Positions 1 through 6,319 of a DNA stretch of 7,553 nucleotides are shown here, piece after piece (position 1 is the first letter of the stretch; each line of letters starts with the position of its first letter). The notes under the pieces are model-generated. The model had not been told where the DNA came from, ran no database searches, and was given only the letters and a program-made list of their open reading frames with translations. This DNA is from Rhodospirillales bacterium Alpha_05 (GTDB taxonomy: Bacteria > Pseudomonadota > Alphaproteobacteria > Rhodospirillales > Rhodospirillaceae). Where the stretch lies: positions 1 to 7,553 of the forward strand of contig LUYR01000067.1 in assembly GCA_001603335.1 (NCBI GenBank), written 5' to 3'. Position numbers and translations under genes: made by a program.

Positions 1-266
1 CGGGGCAGGAGCCTGCTACCGGTGCAAGCCTGTATCTGCATTCCCTTCTCGGCATCCTGCCCAAGCCGAAGCCGCCAGCCCGCGTGCTGGTGCCGCTCGG
101 GGTCAAGGACGCCGCCTTGCTGGAAGACCTGCGCGACACCGGATTCGTTACGGTCGCGGCGGTTTCGCCCTGCGAGGACTGGATGGCTGAGGCGGTGCGC
201 CTCAACTGCACGCACCTTTTGCACGACGGCAAGCCGTGTCCGGTTCCGCGTGCCCCTTCACTCTAG
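1..266 (+). CDS. hisZ: HisZ, ATP phosphoribosyltransferase regulatory subunit (C-terminal fragment)
   Basis: The open frame enters from the left edge (first whole codon at 3) and stops with TAG at 264-266, giving 87 visible residues. HisZ is a catalytically inactive paralogue of histidyl-tRNA synthetase. It binds short-form HisG, and together they catalyse and feedback-regulate the first step of histidine biosynthesis in the cytoplasm. The visible part has the expected end of the class II synthetase-like fold, GASLYLHSLLGILP, and then a short alpha/beta tail starting ARVLVPLGVKDAALLEDLR. The N-terminal catalytic-like core lies outside the window. The position 24 bases before purA matches the hisZ-purA order known in many alphaproteobacteria, so the two are probably co-transcribed. 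The identification uses this short tail plus context; with so little sequence a generic class II synthetase-like protein cannot be strictly excluded. Confidence 0.77.
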   Translation, partial: GQEPATGASLYLHSLLGILPKPKPPARVLVPLGVKDAALLEDLRDTGFVTVAAVSPCEDWMAEAVRLNCTHLLHDGKPCPVPRAPSL

Positions 267-290
267 ATTTGAGACAGCGAGTATCATCAG

Positions 291-1580
291 ATGAGCAATG
301 TCGCGGTGGTCGGCGCCCAGTGGGGCGACGAGGGCAAAGGTAAGGTCGTGGATTGGCTGTCGGAGCGCGCCGACGTCGTGGTGCGCTTCCAGGGCGGGCA
401 TAACGCCGGCCACACGCTGGTGATCGGCGGCGTGACCTACAAGCTGAGCCTGCTGCCCTCGGGCGTGGTGCGCGGCAAGCCGAGCTTCATCGGCAACGGC
501 GTGGTCGTCGACCCGTGGGCGCTGCTCGACGAGATCGGGCGGATTTCCAAGCAGGGCGTAGCGATCACCCCCGACGTCCTGGCGCTCGCCGACAACGCCT
601 GCCTGATCCTGCCGCTGCACCGCGACCTCGACCTGATCCGCGAAAACGCGAGCGAGGCGGGCAAGATCGGCACCACCGGTCGCGGCATCGGCCCGGCTTA
701 TGAAGACAAGGTGGCCCGCCGCGCGATCCGCGTCTGCGATCTCGCCGACCTTGCCGCGATGGACGACAAGATCGAGCGCCTGCTCACCCATCACAACGCG
801 CTGCGTCGCGGCCTCGGCGTCGCCGAGATCGACGGTCGCCAGCTCAAGGACGAACTCCTCGCGATCAAGGACCAGGTCCTGCCGTTCGCCAAGCCGGTGT
901 GGCTGGAACTCGACCGCCTGCGCCGCGACAACAAGCGGATGCTGTTCGAGGGCGCGCAGGGCGCGATGCTCGACGTCGACCACGGCACCTATCCCTACGT
1001 CACCTCGTCCAACACCGTCAGCGGCCAGGCCGCGGCGGGCTCGGGCATGGGTCCGTCGGCGGTCGGCTATGTGCTCGGCATCGCCAAGGCCTACACCACC
1101 CGCGTCGGCAGCGGTCCGTTCCCGACCGAGCTGTTCGACAGCACCGCCGAATACCTCACCGATCGCGGCCGCGAGTTCGGCACCGTCACCGGGCGGCGTC
1201 GCCGCTGCGGCTGGTTCGACGCGGTCGGCGTGCGCCAGGCGCTCAAGACCGGCGGCGTCAAGGGCATCGCGATGACCAAGCTCGACATCCTCGACGGCCT
1301 GCCGGAGATCAAGGTCTGCGTCGCCTACGACCTCAACGGCGAGCGCATCGAGCGCCTGCCCGCGTCGATGACCGACCAGGCGGCGGTGAAGCCGATCTAC
1401 GAGACCATCGAAGGTTGGTCGCAGAGCACCTACGGCGCGCGCTCCTGGGCCGAACTGCCGGCGAACGCGATCAAGTACGTGCGCCGCGTCGAGGAACTCA
1501 CCGAGACCCCGGTGGCGCTGCTCTCCACCAGCCCCGAGCGTGAAGACACGATTCTGGTGCAGGATCCGTTCGCGGACTAA
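291..1580 (+). CDS. purA: Adenylosuccinate synthetase PurA
   Basis: This 429-residue cytoplasmic enzyme condenses IMP with aspartate using GTP to give adenylosuccinate, the first committed step from IMP to AMP. The length matches the family (about 430). Visible motifs: the GTP-binding loop GDEGKGK at 12-18 with catalytic Asp13; GGHNAGHT with catalytic His41; GTTGRGIGPAYEDK at 127-140, the IMP-binding loop; TGRRRRCGW at 300-308 with the arginine pair that contacts substrate; TKLD at 329-332, the guanine-recognition motif; and LSTSPERED near the C-terminus. Every key residue I can place is present, so the enzyme should be active. The ATG at 291 puts Asp13 and His41 at the same numbers as in the E. 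coli enzyme, which supports the start. The Shine-Dalgarno match is poor (GAGACAGCGAG at 268-278), so translation may be partly coupled to hisZ, 24 bases upstream. Confidence 0.98.
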   Translation: MSNVAVVGAQWGDEGKGKVVDWLSERADVVVRFQGGHNAGHTLVIGGVTYKLSLLPSGVVRGKPSFIGNGVVVDPWALLDEIGRISKQGVAITPDVLALADNACLILPLHRDLDLIRENASEAGKIGTTGRGIGPAYEDKVARRAIRVCDLADLAAMDDKIERLLTHHNALRRGLGVAEIDGRQLKDELLAIKDQVLPFAKPVWLELDRLRRDNKRMLFEGAQGAMLDVDHGTYPYVTSSNTVSGQAAAGSGMGPSAVGYVLGIAKAYTTRVGSGPFPTELFDSTAEYLTDRGREFGTVTGRRRRCGWFDAVGVRQALKTGGVKGIAMTKLDILDGLPEIKVCVAYDLNGERIERLPASMTDQAAVKPIYETIEGWSQSTYGARSWAELPANAIKYVRRVEELTETPVALLSTSPEREDTILVQDPFAD

Positions 1581-1595
1581 ACCCTTGGGCGAATT

Positions 1596-1634
1596 GCACC
1601 CGCACCGGGAAGCTGTCAAACTCGGTGCGGGTGC
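1596..1634. repeat. Perfect 12-bp inverted repeat between purA and the kinase-like gene
   Basis: GCACCCGCACCG at 1596-1607 is exactly complementary to CGGTGCGGGTGC at 1623-1634, with a 15-base loop. It starts 15 bases after the purA stop. As RNA it would be a very stable stem, but GCACAGG follows the second arm rather than a T run, so it is not a standard intrinsic terminator. It could protect the purA 3' end, weaken read-through into the next gene, or, as duplex DNA, be an operator for that gene. The base pairing is seen directly; the role is inferred. Confidence 0.6.
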
Positions 1635-1654
1635 GCACAGGCCCGATCGTTCAC

Positions 1655-1666
1655 CAGGGGGAGAGG
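1655..1666 (+). promoter_or_regulatory. Strong purine-rich ribosome binding site for the kinase-like gene
   Basis: The run CAGGGGGAGAGG ends 7 bases before the ATG at 1674. It is far stronger than the site before purA and fixes the start of the kinase-like gene. This suggests independent translation rather than coupling to purA. Confidence 0.65.
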
Positions 1667-1673
1667 CTGCCGG

Positions 1674-3722
1674 ATGGCTGACGGGGGGAACCTAAACCAC
1701 GCCGAAACCGCCCCGGTAAGCGCGGGCGCGGACGGCACCGTCGTTCTCCGCGATCGCTTCACCGTCTTCCCCAACCGGCCGATTCCCGAACTCGATTCGC
1801 CGAACGCGCTCGCCTACGCGGTGGAAGACCGCCGTGGCGGCCGCCCGGTGTTCGCGCTGGCGCTGCCCGCCGACCTGCCGGTGCGCCTCGGTACGATCCA
1901 GAAGATGAAGGGGCAGCAGTTCAACTCGCTGCTCGCGATCATCGACTACGGCTTCGCCTTCTGGCCGCCGATGCAGCGCGAAACCGTGATCGTGCTGTTC
2001 GAGCGCCCGTTCGGCGGCCGCCTCGTCACCACCCTCGACGACAGCTTCCAGCCGCTCTCCGACCCCGATTACCAGAAGATCATCCTAAAGCCCCTGGTGC
2101 AGGGGATCGAGGAGCTGCGGGGCAGGGGGATCGTGCATCGCGGCATCCGCCCGACCAACATCTTCTTCATGGACGCGGAGCGCACCCGCCCGGTGATCGG
2201 CGAGTGCGTCAGCGCGCCGCCGGGCTTCGACCAACCGACGCTGTGCGAGCCGATCGAATCCGCCATGGCCTCGCCCGAGGGGCGGGGCGCGGGGCATCCG
2301 GCCGACGACATGTACGCCTTCGGCGTGACCCTTCTCTACATCCTCATCGGCAAGCGCCCCGGCGGACAGGCGCGCGGCCGCGACCTCACCCGCGCCAAGG
2401 TGATGCTCGGCAGCTTCGCCGCGCTCACCGGCGACGCGCGCTTTCCGCTGGCGATGATCGAGGTGCTGCGCGGCCTGCTGATCGACGATCCGTTGCTGCG
2501 CTGGGACGTCGAGGCGATGAAGCTATGGGTCGCCGGGCGGCGGCTGAGCCCGATCCTGGCGAAGCCCGAGAAGCGGGCGCAGCGCGCGTTCCGCTTCGAG
2601 GGGAGCGAGGTCTGGACCCGCCGCGACCTCGCCATGACCCTCGCCGACAACTGGGAGAAGGCGACCGGGCCGGTGATGGACGGCCAGGTCGAGGTTTGGC
2701 TGCGGCGCTCGCTCGACGAAAAGGAGGGCGCCGAGGCGATCGCCGAAGCGGTGCGCTCCGCCACCTTCCCCGGCAGCCAGAACGCGGTGGTCAACCCGGA
2801 CACCATCCTCGCCCGGGTGTGCATGATCCTCGATCCCACCGGGCCGGTGCGCTACAAGTCGGCGCGCTTCCTGCCCGAGGGGCTGGGCGCGGCGCTCGCG
2901 GTGGCGACGATGCGGCAGAAGGACGTCCGCGCGATCGCCGAATGCGTGCTGCGCGAAGTGCCGGAGGGCTGGTTCCAGGTCCAGCCGACCTTCGACCCCG
3001 CCTACGTGGTGATGATGTCGCAATTCAAAGGCATCCGCGCCCACCTGCGCCAGTCGCAACCGGGCTTCGGCGTCGAGCGCTGCCTCTACGAACTCAACGA
3101 CAGCCTGCCGTGCCTGAGCCCGCTGCTGCAGGACGAATACGTGCTCGAAATCGAGGACCTGTTGCCCGCACTCGACCGCGCGGCGAAGCGCGTGGACGCG
3201 AAATCCTGGCCCGCCGACCGCCATATCGTCGCGTTCGTCGCCGCCCACTTCCGCTTCGACGTGGAAAAGCAGATCGCCGCGCTCAATAGCCCCCAGGCCG
3301 ACACCTCGGCGCTCGGCCTCCTCAGCCTGCTGGCGGTGCTGCAGTGGAAGCTCGGCCCCGAGACCCTGCACGGCCTCACCGGCTGGATCGGCGGGTTGGT
3401 TGCGCCGATCATCAACAGCTACCACAACCGCGAGGTCCGCAAGCGCCTGGAAAAGGATATCCCCAAGCTGGTGCGCAAGGGGAGCTTGCCGGATCTCTAC
3501 AACGCGCTCGACGACGTCGAGGAGCGGCAGAAGGATCTCGACGGCTTCGCCTGGGCGAAGGCCGAGTTCGCGGGCGCGGAGCAGGAGATGCTCGATATGG
3601 AGGCGGATGCCTCGAGCCGCGACGCCAATGCGCATCGCCTCGGCCAGCAGACCGCCGCGGTGGTTTCGGTGATGATCGGCCTGGCCACGATCTGCGTGGT
3701 GCTGGCGATGCAACTGTGGTGA
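1674..3722 (+). CDS. Tail-anchored protein kinase-like protein, probable pseudokinase
   Basis: This 682-residue protein has a kinase-like N-terminal region (about 28-290), a long helical region without a family I can name (about 300-655) and one C-terminal membrane helix (about 661-681), with almost nothing after it. The kinase fold is suggested by IVHRGIRPTN at 153-162, which fits the catalytic loop HRDxKPxN; SPE at 200-202 (APE position); and DDMYAFGVTLLYILIGKRP at 211-229 (helix F). Key catalytic residues are changed. The HRD aspartate is Gly157, the DFG position reads Gly-Glu-Cys (176-178), the beta-3 lysine position in VFALAL is Ala63, and no glycine-rich loop is seen. Asn162 is retained. 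I infer a cytoplasmic pseudokinase bound to the inner membrane by its tail, acting as scaffold or sensor. Residues 314-346, with RRDLAMTLADNWEKA and VWLRRSL, resemble a short helical motif I associate with bacterial regulatory proteins; this is weak. The start is fixed by a strong ribosome binding site. Partner and pathway are unknown. Confidence 0.8.
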   Translation: MADGGNLNHAETAPVSAGADGTVVLRDRFTVFPNRPIPELDSPNALAYAVEDRRGGRPVFALALPADLPVRLGTIQKMKGQQFNSLLAIIDYGFAFWPPMQRETVIVLFERPFGGRLVTTLDDSFQPLSDPDYQKIILKPLVQGIEELRGRGIVHRGIRPTNIFFMDAERTRPVIGECVSAPPGFDQPTLCEPIESAMASPEGRGAGHPADDMYAFGVTLLYILIGKRPGGQARGRDLTRAKVMLGSFAALTGDARFPLAMIEVLRGLLIDDPLLRWDVEAMKLWVAGRRLSPILAKPEKRAQRAFRFEGSEVWTRRDLAMTLADNWEKATGPVMDGQVEVWLRRSLDEKEGAEAIAEAVRSATFPGSQNAVVNPDTILARVCMILDPTGPVRYKSARFLPEGLGAALAVATMRQKDVRAIAECVLREVPEGWFQVQPTFDPAYVVMMSQFKGIRAHLRQSQPGFGVERCLYELNDSLPCLSPLLQDEYVLEIEDLLPALDRAAKRVDAKSWPADRHIVAFVAAHFRFDVEKQIAALNSPQADTSALGLLSLLAVLQWKLGPETLHGLTGWIGGLVAPIINSYHNREVRKRLEKDIPKLVRKGSLPDLYNALDDVEERQKDLDGFAWAKAEFAGAEQEMLDMEADASSRDANAHRLGQQTAAVVSVMIGLATICVVLAMQLW

Positions 3723-3726
3723 TCTG

Positions 3727-4200
3727 ATGGCCAAACCCAAATCCAAAGCCGCGGGAAAACCGCAGAAGTCCGGTGCATTCACCCGCATCCTGGTGATCTC
3801 GTTGGCGCTGGCGTTCGGCTTGATGTTCCTGCCGACGGTGATCTTCCTGCTGTTCGCAATGCTGCCGACGATCGCCGCCTACGTGGTGGAGAAGAAGCCC
3901 GCCAAATACGAGTGGATCTGCGTCGGCGGGCTCAACTTCGCCGGAGCGGTGCCGTTCCTCGTCACCCTGTGGATGGGGCGGCATACCGTCGAGGCCGCCG
4001 GGGCGATGCTCACCGACGTGTTCACCCTGATGGCGATCTATGGCGCAGCCGGGGTCGGCTGGCTGATCTTCATGGCGCTGCCGCCGGTGATCGGAATCTT
4101 CATGCAGATGAAGGCGCAGCGCCGCGTCGCGACGCTCAAGGCGACCCAGGCGCGGCTGATCGCCACCTGGGGCCCGGAGGTCGGTCGGGTCAAGCCCTGA
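3727..4200 (+). CDS. Small multi-pass membrane protein, unknown function
   Basis: I do not recognise a named family for this 157-residue protein. The N-terminus is lysine-rich (Lys3, 5, 7, 11, 14) and should stay in the cytoplasm. Hydrophobic stretches at about 21-53 (long enough for one or two helices, with Pro36 and Pro47), 63-83 and 100-125 predict three or four membrane helices. A basic, probably cytoplasmic tail follows (QMKAQRRVATLKATQ at 127-141). There is no cleavable signal peptide and no obvious catalytic motif. It begins 4 bases after the stop of the tail-anchored kinase-like gene, has no clear ribosome binding site of its own, and precedes the terminator at 4219-4249. It is therefore probably translationally coupled to that gene and a candidate membrane partner. 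The start is the first ATG in frame, directly before the basic segment. Confidence 0.82.
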   Translation: MAKPKSKAAGKPQKSGAFTRILVISLALAFGLMFLPTVIFLLFAMLPTIAAYVVEKKPAKYEWICVGGLNFAGAVPFLVTLWMGRHTVEAAGAMLTDVFTLMAIYGAAGVGWLIFMALPPVIGIFMQMKAQRRVATLKATQARLIATWGPEVGRVKP

Positions 4201-4218
4201 GCCGCCCCGCCGCCAATG

Positions 4219-4249
4219 AAAAACCCCCGCGATCATCGCGGGGGTTTTT
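4219..4249. terminator. Bidirectional intrinsic terminator
   Basis: A 14-bp perfect inverted repeat: AAAAACCCCCGCGA at 4219-4232 pairs with 4236-4249 around the 3-base loop TCA. The GC core has 9 bp. A T run follows on the + strand (4245-4250), and the A run at 4219-4223 gives a T run on the - strand. It lies between two convergent genes, 19 bases after the membrane-protein stop and 25 bases from the rpoH stop, so it can end transcripts from both sides. Confidence 0.95.
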
Positions 4250-4274
4250 TGGTGTTCGACGAGGGACGTCGACG

Positions 4275-5159
4275 TTAGAGGTGGAGGTTCTGTTCCACCA
4301 CCGCGGTGCGCATGCTTTTCTGCAACTTTTCCAGGGCTCGCACCTCGATCTGGCGGATGCGCTCGCGGGAAATACCGTATTCGCGGCTCAAGTCTTCAAG
4401 GGTCGCCGGGCTTTCCGACAGCCGCCGCGCTTCGAGAATGCGGCGTTCGCGGAGGTTGAGCAGGCGCATCGCGTCCTTCAGCAGGCGGCGGCGCTCGCCC
4501 AGTTCTTCGCGTTCGGCGAGCAGGGTTTCCTGATCGTCGCTGTCGTCGACCAGCCAATCCTGCCATTCACCGTCGCCGTCGATGCGCAGCGGCGCATTCA
4601 GCGAGTGATCGGGAGAGGAGAGGCGGCGGTTCATGTTGATCACGTCGGTCTCGTTGACCGAAAGCTTGTGCGCGATCGCGGCGACGATCTCGGGCTTCAA
4701 ATCGCCTTCCTCGATCGCCTGCATCTGGCCCTTGAGCTTGCGCAGGTTGAAGAAGAGCTTCTTCTGCGCCGCGGTGGTGCCCATTTTGACCAGCGACCAG
4801 GAGTGGAGGATGTATTCCTGGATCGAGGCGCGGATCCACCACATCGCGTAGGTCGCGAGGCGGAAACCGCGCTCGGGGTCGAAGCGTTTCACCGACTGCA
4901 TCAAGCCGACGTTGCCCTCGGAGATCACTTCACCGATCGGGAGGCCGTAGCCGCGATAGCCCATGGCGATCTTGGCGACGAGGCGCAGGTGGGAGGTGAC
5001 CATCTTGTGGGCGGCTTCCATGTCGCCCTGATCCCGGTAGCGGATCGAGAGTTCGTACTCTTCTTCCGGGGCGAGCATCGGGAATTTGCGGATTTCCTGA
5101 AGGTACCGCGTGAGGTTCTGTTCCGGTCCGATTGACAGATCGACGGTTGCTGCAGACAT
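4275..5159 (-). CDS. rpoH: RNA polymerase heat-shock sigma factor RpoH (sigma-32)
   Basis: The 294-residue protein directs core RNA polymerase to heat-shock promoters. Regions in order: 1.2 near the N-terminus (LTRYLQEIRKFPMLAPEEE, 16-34); region 2 with core binding and -10 recognition (FRLATYAMWWIRASIQEYIL, 99-118); the RpoH box QKKLFFNLR at 132-140, diagnostic of heat-shock sigma factors and linked to turnover and core interaction; region 3; and region 4.2 helix-turn-helix (LSREYGISRERIRQIEVRAL, 257-276). The length fits the family. The frame stays open upstream to a TTG at 5294, but that start would place coding sequence over the apparent promoter and adds 45 unconserved residues. ATG 5159 has a strong ribosome binding site. 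Its position after rluD fits alphaproteobacterial order. Some alphaproteobacteria carry two RpoH paralogues, and which one this is cannot be told here. Confidence 0.95.
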   Translation of the reverse strand: MSAATVDLSIGPEQNLTRYLQEIRKFPMLAPEEEYELSIRYRDQGDMEAAHKMVTSHLRLVAKIAMGYRGYGLPIGEVISEGNVGLMQSVKRFDPERGFRLATYAMWWIRASIQEYILHSWSLVKMGTTAAQKKLFFNLRKLKGQMQAIEEGDLKPEIVAAIAHKLSVNETDVINMNRRLSSPDHSLNAPLRIDGDGEWQDWLVDDSDDQETLLAEREELGERRRLLKDAMRLLNLRERRILEARRLSESPATLEDLSREYGISRERIRQIEVRALEKLQKSMRTAVVEQNLHL

Positions 5160-5165
5160 ATTCTG

Positions 5166-5174
5166 CCCTCCCTT
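5166..5174 (-). promoter_or_regulatory. Ribosome binding site that decides the rpoH start
   Basis: On the - strand AAGGGAGGG lies just upstream of the ATG at 5159, with 7 bases between its GGAGG core and the start codon. No comparable site precedes the upstream TTG at 5294. This is the main reason for the 294-residue rather than the 339-residue protein. Confidence 0.8.
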
Positions 5175-5196
5175 CTCAGTCGTTGTATTCGGTCCT

Positions 5197-5206
5197 GGGT
5201 GCACCC
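5197..5206. repeat. 10-bp palindrome in the rpoH leader
   Basis: GGGTGCACCC is a perfect 10-bp palindrome 38 bases upstream of the rpoH start codon, within its likely 5' untranslated region. It could be an operator half or part of a small RNA hairpin. With no loop of its own, as RNA it would need to open at the centre. In GC-rich DNA a palindrome of this size can also arise by chance. Confidence 0.3.
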
Positions 5207-5232
5207 CCGGTGTGGCGGCGGCGCTTATTTTG

Positions 5233-5257
5233 ACGAGGCTTTTTAAGGACGCCTCGC
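5233..5257 (-). promoter_or_regulatory. Candidate stem-loop in the rpoH leader
   Basis: On the - strand CGAGGC (5256-5251) pairs with GCCTCG (5239-5234), extendable by one G-T wobble. The 11-base A/T-rich loop contains TTAAAAA. It lies between the likely rpoH promoter and the ribosome binding site. No T run follows, so it is not a good terminator for rluD. A role in mRNA stability or in temperature-dependent expression is speculative, because the stem does not cover the ribosome binding site. Confidence 0.3.
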
Positions 5258-5270
5258 TTGGCTTGAATCG

Positions 5271-5299
5271 ATCGTGCAATTCCCTATATGCCAAGTCAA
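5271..5299 (-). promoter_or_regulatory. Likely rpoH promoter
   Basis: On the - strand TTGACT (5299-5294) matches the -35 consensus at 5 of 6 positions. After a 17-base spacer, CACGAT (5276-5271) is a weak -10 (3 of 6). The -35 starts 4 bases past the rluD stop, and transcription would begin near 5264, giving a leader of about 105 bases. The preceding C makes CTTGAC, which also fits the CTTG core of heat-shock promoters, so vegetative and RpoH-type recognition are both possible. Confidence 0.45.
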
Positions 5300-5302
5300 G
5301 TA

Positions 5303-6319
5303 TTAGATTCGAGAGCCCTCCCGGAACGCGGCCAGAAGCGCCGTCATGTCTTCCGGAAGTTCGCTTGAGAAAACCAAAAAAGCCTTAGAAACCGGATGAT
5401 TAAAGCCGATGCGCCAGGCGTGGAGCGCCTGCCGGTCGAACCGATTGATAAAACCCTTCAATTCGTCGGGAAAATCGATCACACCCTTGTGTGCTTTTCG
5501 ACCATAAAGTGGGTCTCCTACAAGGGGATGCCCGTTTTCCGCGCAGTGGACTCGGATCTGGTGGGTGCGGCCGGTGGCGAGGCGGCACTCGATCAGGGTG
5601 GCGATCCGGCCGAAGCGCTCGATCACCCGATAGCGCGTCAACGCATGCTTTCCGCCGCTCGCGACCACCGCCATCTTTTTGCGGTCGCGGGGGCTGCGCC
5701 CGATGTTGCCCTCGTATTCGCCGGTCTCCGGCGTCACCATCCCCCACACCAATGCGTAGTAGGCCCGGTCCAGGGTGTGCGCGGCGAACTGCTCGGAAAG
5801 CCCGATGTGGGCAGCGTCCGACTTCGCCACCACCATCAGGCCGCTGGTGTCCTTATCGATGCGATGCACGATCCCAGGCCGCCGCACGCCGCCAATTCCC
5901 GAAAGGCCTTCGCCGCAGTGGGCGAGCAACGCGTTGACCAGGGTGCCCTGCGGATTCCCGGCGGCGGGGTGGACGACCATCCCCGGCGGCTTGTCGAGCA
6001 CCAGCAGGTCGGTATCCTCGTACACCACCTCAAGCGGGATATCCTCGGGGATCGGGTCGGCGTCGACCGGTGGCGGCGGCGCGACGCGGAGCGTCTGCCC
6101 CGGTTTGACCTTGGCAGAGGGGTCGGTTAAGGTGCCGCCGTCGACGGTGACGAAGCCGTCCGAGATCAGCGCCTTGAGGCGCGAGCGCGAAATCGCCGGG
6201 AAGACGGTCGCGCAGGCCTTGTCGAGGCGCGCTGCGGCGGCTTCCCAGGTGGCGACCAAAGGAGCATCGCAAGTGGATATGGAATCGGGCGAGACGGGCA
6301 TGGATCGGTCGGAGCTCAT
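5303..6319 (-). CDS. rluD: 23S rRNA pseudouridine synthase, RluA/RluD family
   Basis: Taken from ATG 6319, this is a 338-residue enzyme (E. coli RluD has 326) that turns uridines into pseudouridines, in RluD at the helix 69 loop of 23S rRNA during large-subunit assembly. An S4-like RNA-binding domain lies at about 28-77 (LDKACATVFPAISRSRLKAL, 32-51). The catalytic domain carries LLVLDKPPGMVVHP at 105-118, the active-site motif HRIDKDTSG at 152-160 with catalytic Asp155, and GRTHQIRVH at 250-258. Both domains are complete. The start is uncertain: in-frame ATGs are at 6373, 6328, 6319 and 6301, none has a convincing ribosome binding site, and all overlap the divergent gene. The conserved part begins only at about residue 25. 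It probably forms a unit read towards rpoH, though rpoH seems to have its own promoter. The S4 domain plus motif favours RluD over RluA or RluC, but specificity is inferred. Confidence 0.92.
   Translation of the reverse strand: MSSDRSMPVSPDSISTCDAPLVATWEAAAARLDKACATVFPAISRSRLKALISDGFVTVDGGTLTDPSAKVKPGQTLRVAPPPPVDADPIPEDIPLEVVYEDTDLLVLDKPPGMVVHPAAGNPQGTLVNALLAHCGEGLSGIGGVRRPGIVHRIDKDTSGLMVVAKSDAAHIGLSEQFAAHTLDRAYYALVWGMVTPETGEYEGNIGRSPRDRKKMAVVASGGKHALTRYRVIERFGRIATLIECRLATGRTHQIRVHCAENGHPLVGDPLYGRKAHKGVIDFPDELKGFINRFDRQALHAWRIGFNHPVSKAFLVFSSELPEDMTALLAAFREGSRI
6258..6264 (+). promoter_or_regulatory. Ribosome binding site pointing to a GTG start at 6273
   Basis: AAAGGAG lies 8 bases before GTG at 6273, which is ideal spacing. 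The in-frame ATGs at 6279 and 6300 would be 14 and 35 bases away. The site sits inside the divergent rluD coding sequence. Confidence 0.6.

Noticed and set aside
22..294. + strand open frame of 90 codons overlapping the hisZ end
   Set aside because: Cys/Arg/Ser-rich composition typical of an off-frame read. The other frame gives a convincing HisZ C-terminus that stops just before purA.
258..1619. Long - strand open frame (453 codons) opposite purA
   Set aside because: It is the antisense shadow of a fully motif-supported purA in GC-rich DNA. The protein shows no recognisable domain and would run through the inverted repeat.
1594..1622. TTGCAC and CAAACT, 17 bases apart, as a promoter for the pseudokinase gene
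   Set aside because: The -10 matches only 3 of 6 positions and the elements lie inside the inverted repeat, so I could not separate a promoter from chance.
2523..3788. Long - strand open frame (421 codons) opposite the pseudokinase gene
   Set aside because: Low-complexity shadow rich in Arg, Ala, His and Leu, with no ribosome binding site or domain. It crosses the boundary of two + strand genes with good starts.
3912..5135. + strand open frame (407 codons) across the terminator and rpoH
   Set aside because: It reads through a strong intrinsic terminator and lies antisense to rpoH, whose motifs are unambiguous.
5233..5257. Leader stem-loop as an intrinsic terminator for rluD
   Set aside because: The stem is only 6-7 bp and no T run follows on the - strand. 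It was kept only as a low-confidence leader structure.
5396..6130. + strand open frame (244 codons) opposite rluD
   Set aside because: Antisense shadow of a gene with an intact RluA-family active site; no ribosome binding site or domain.
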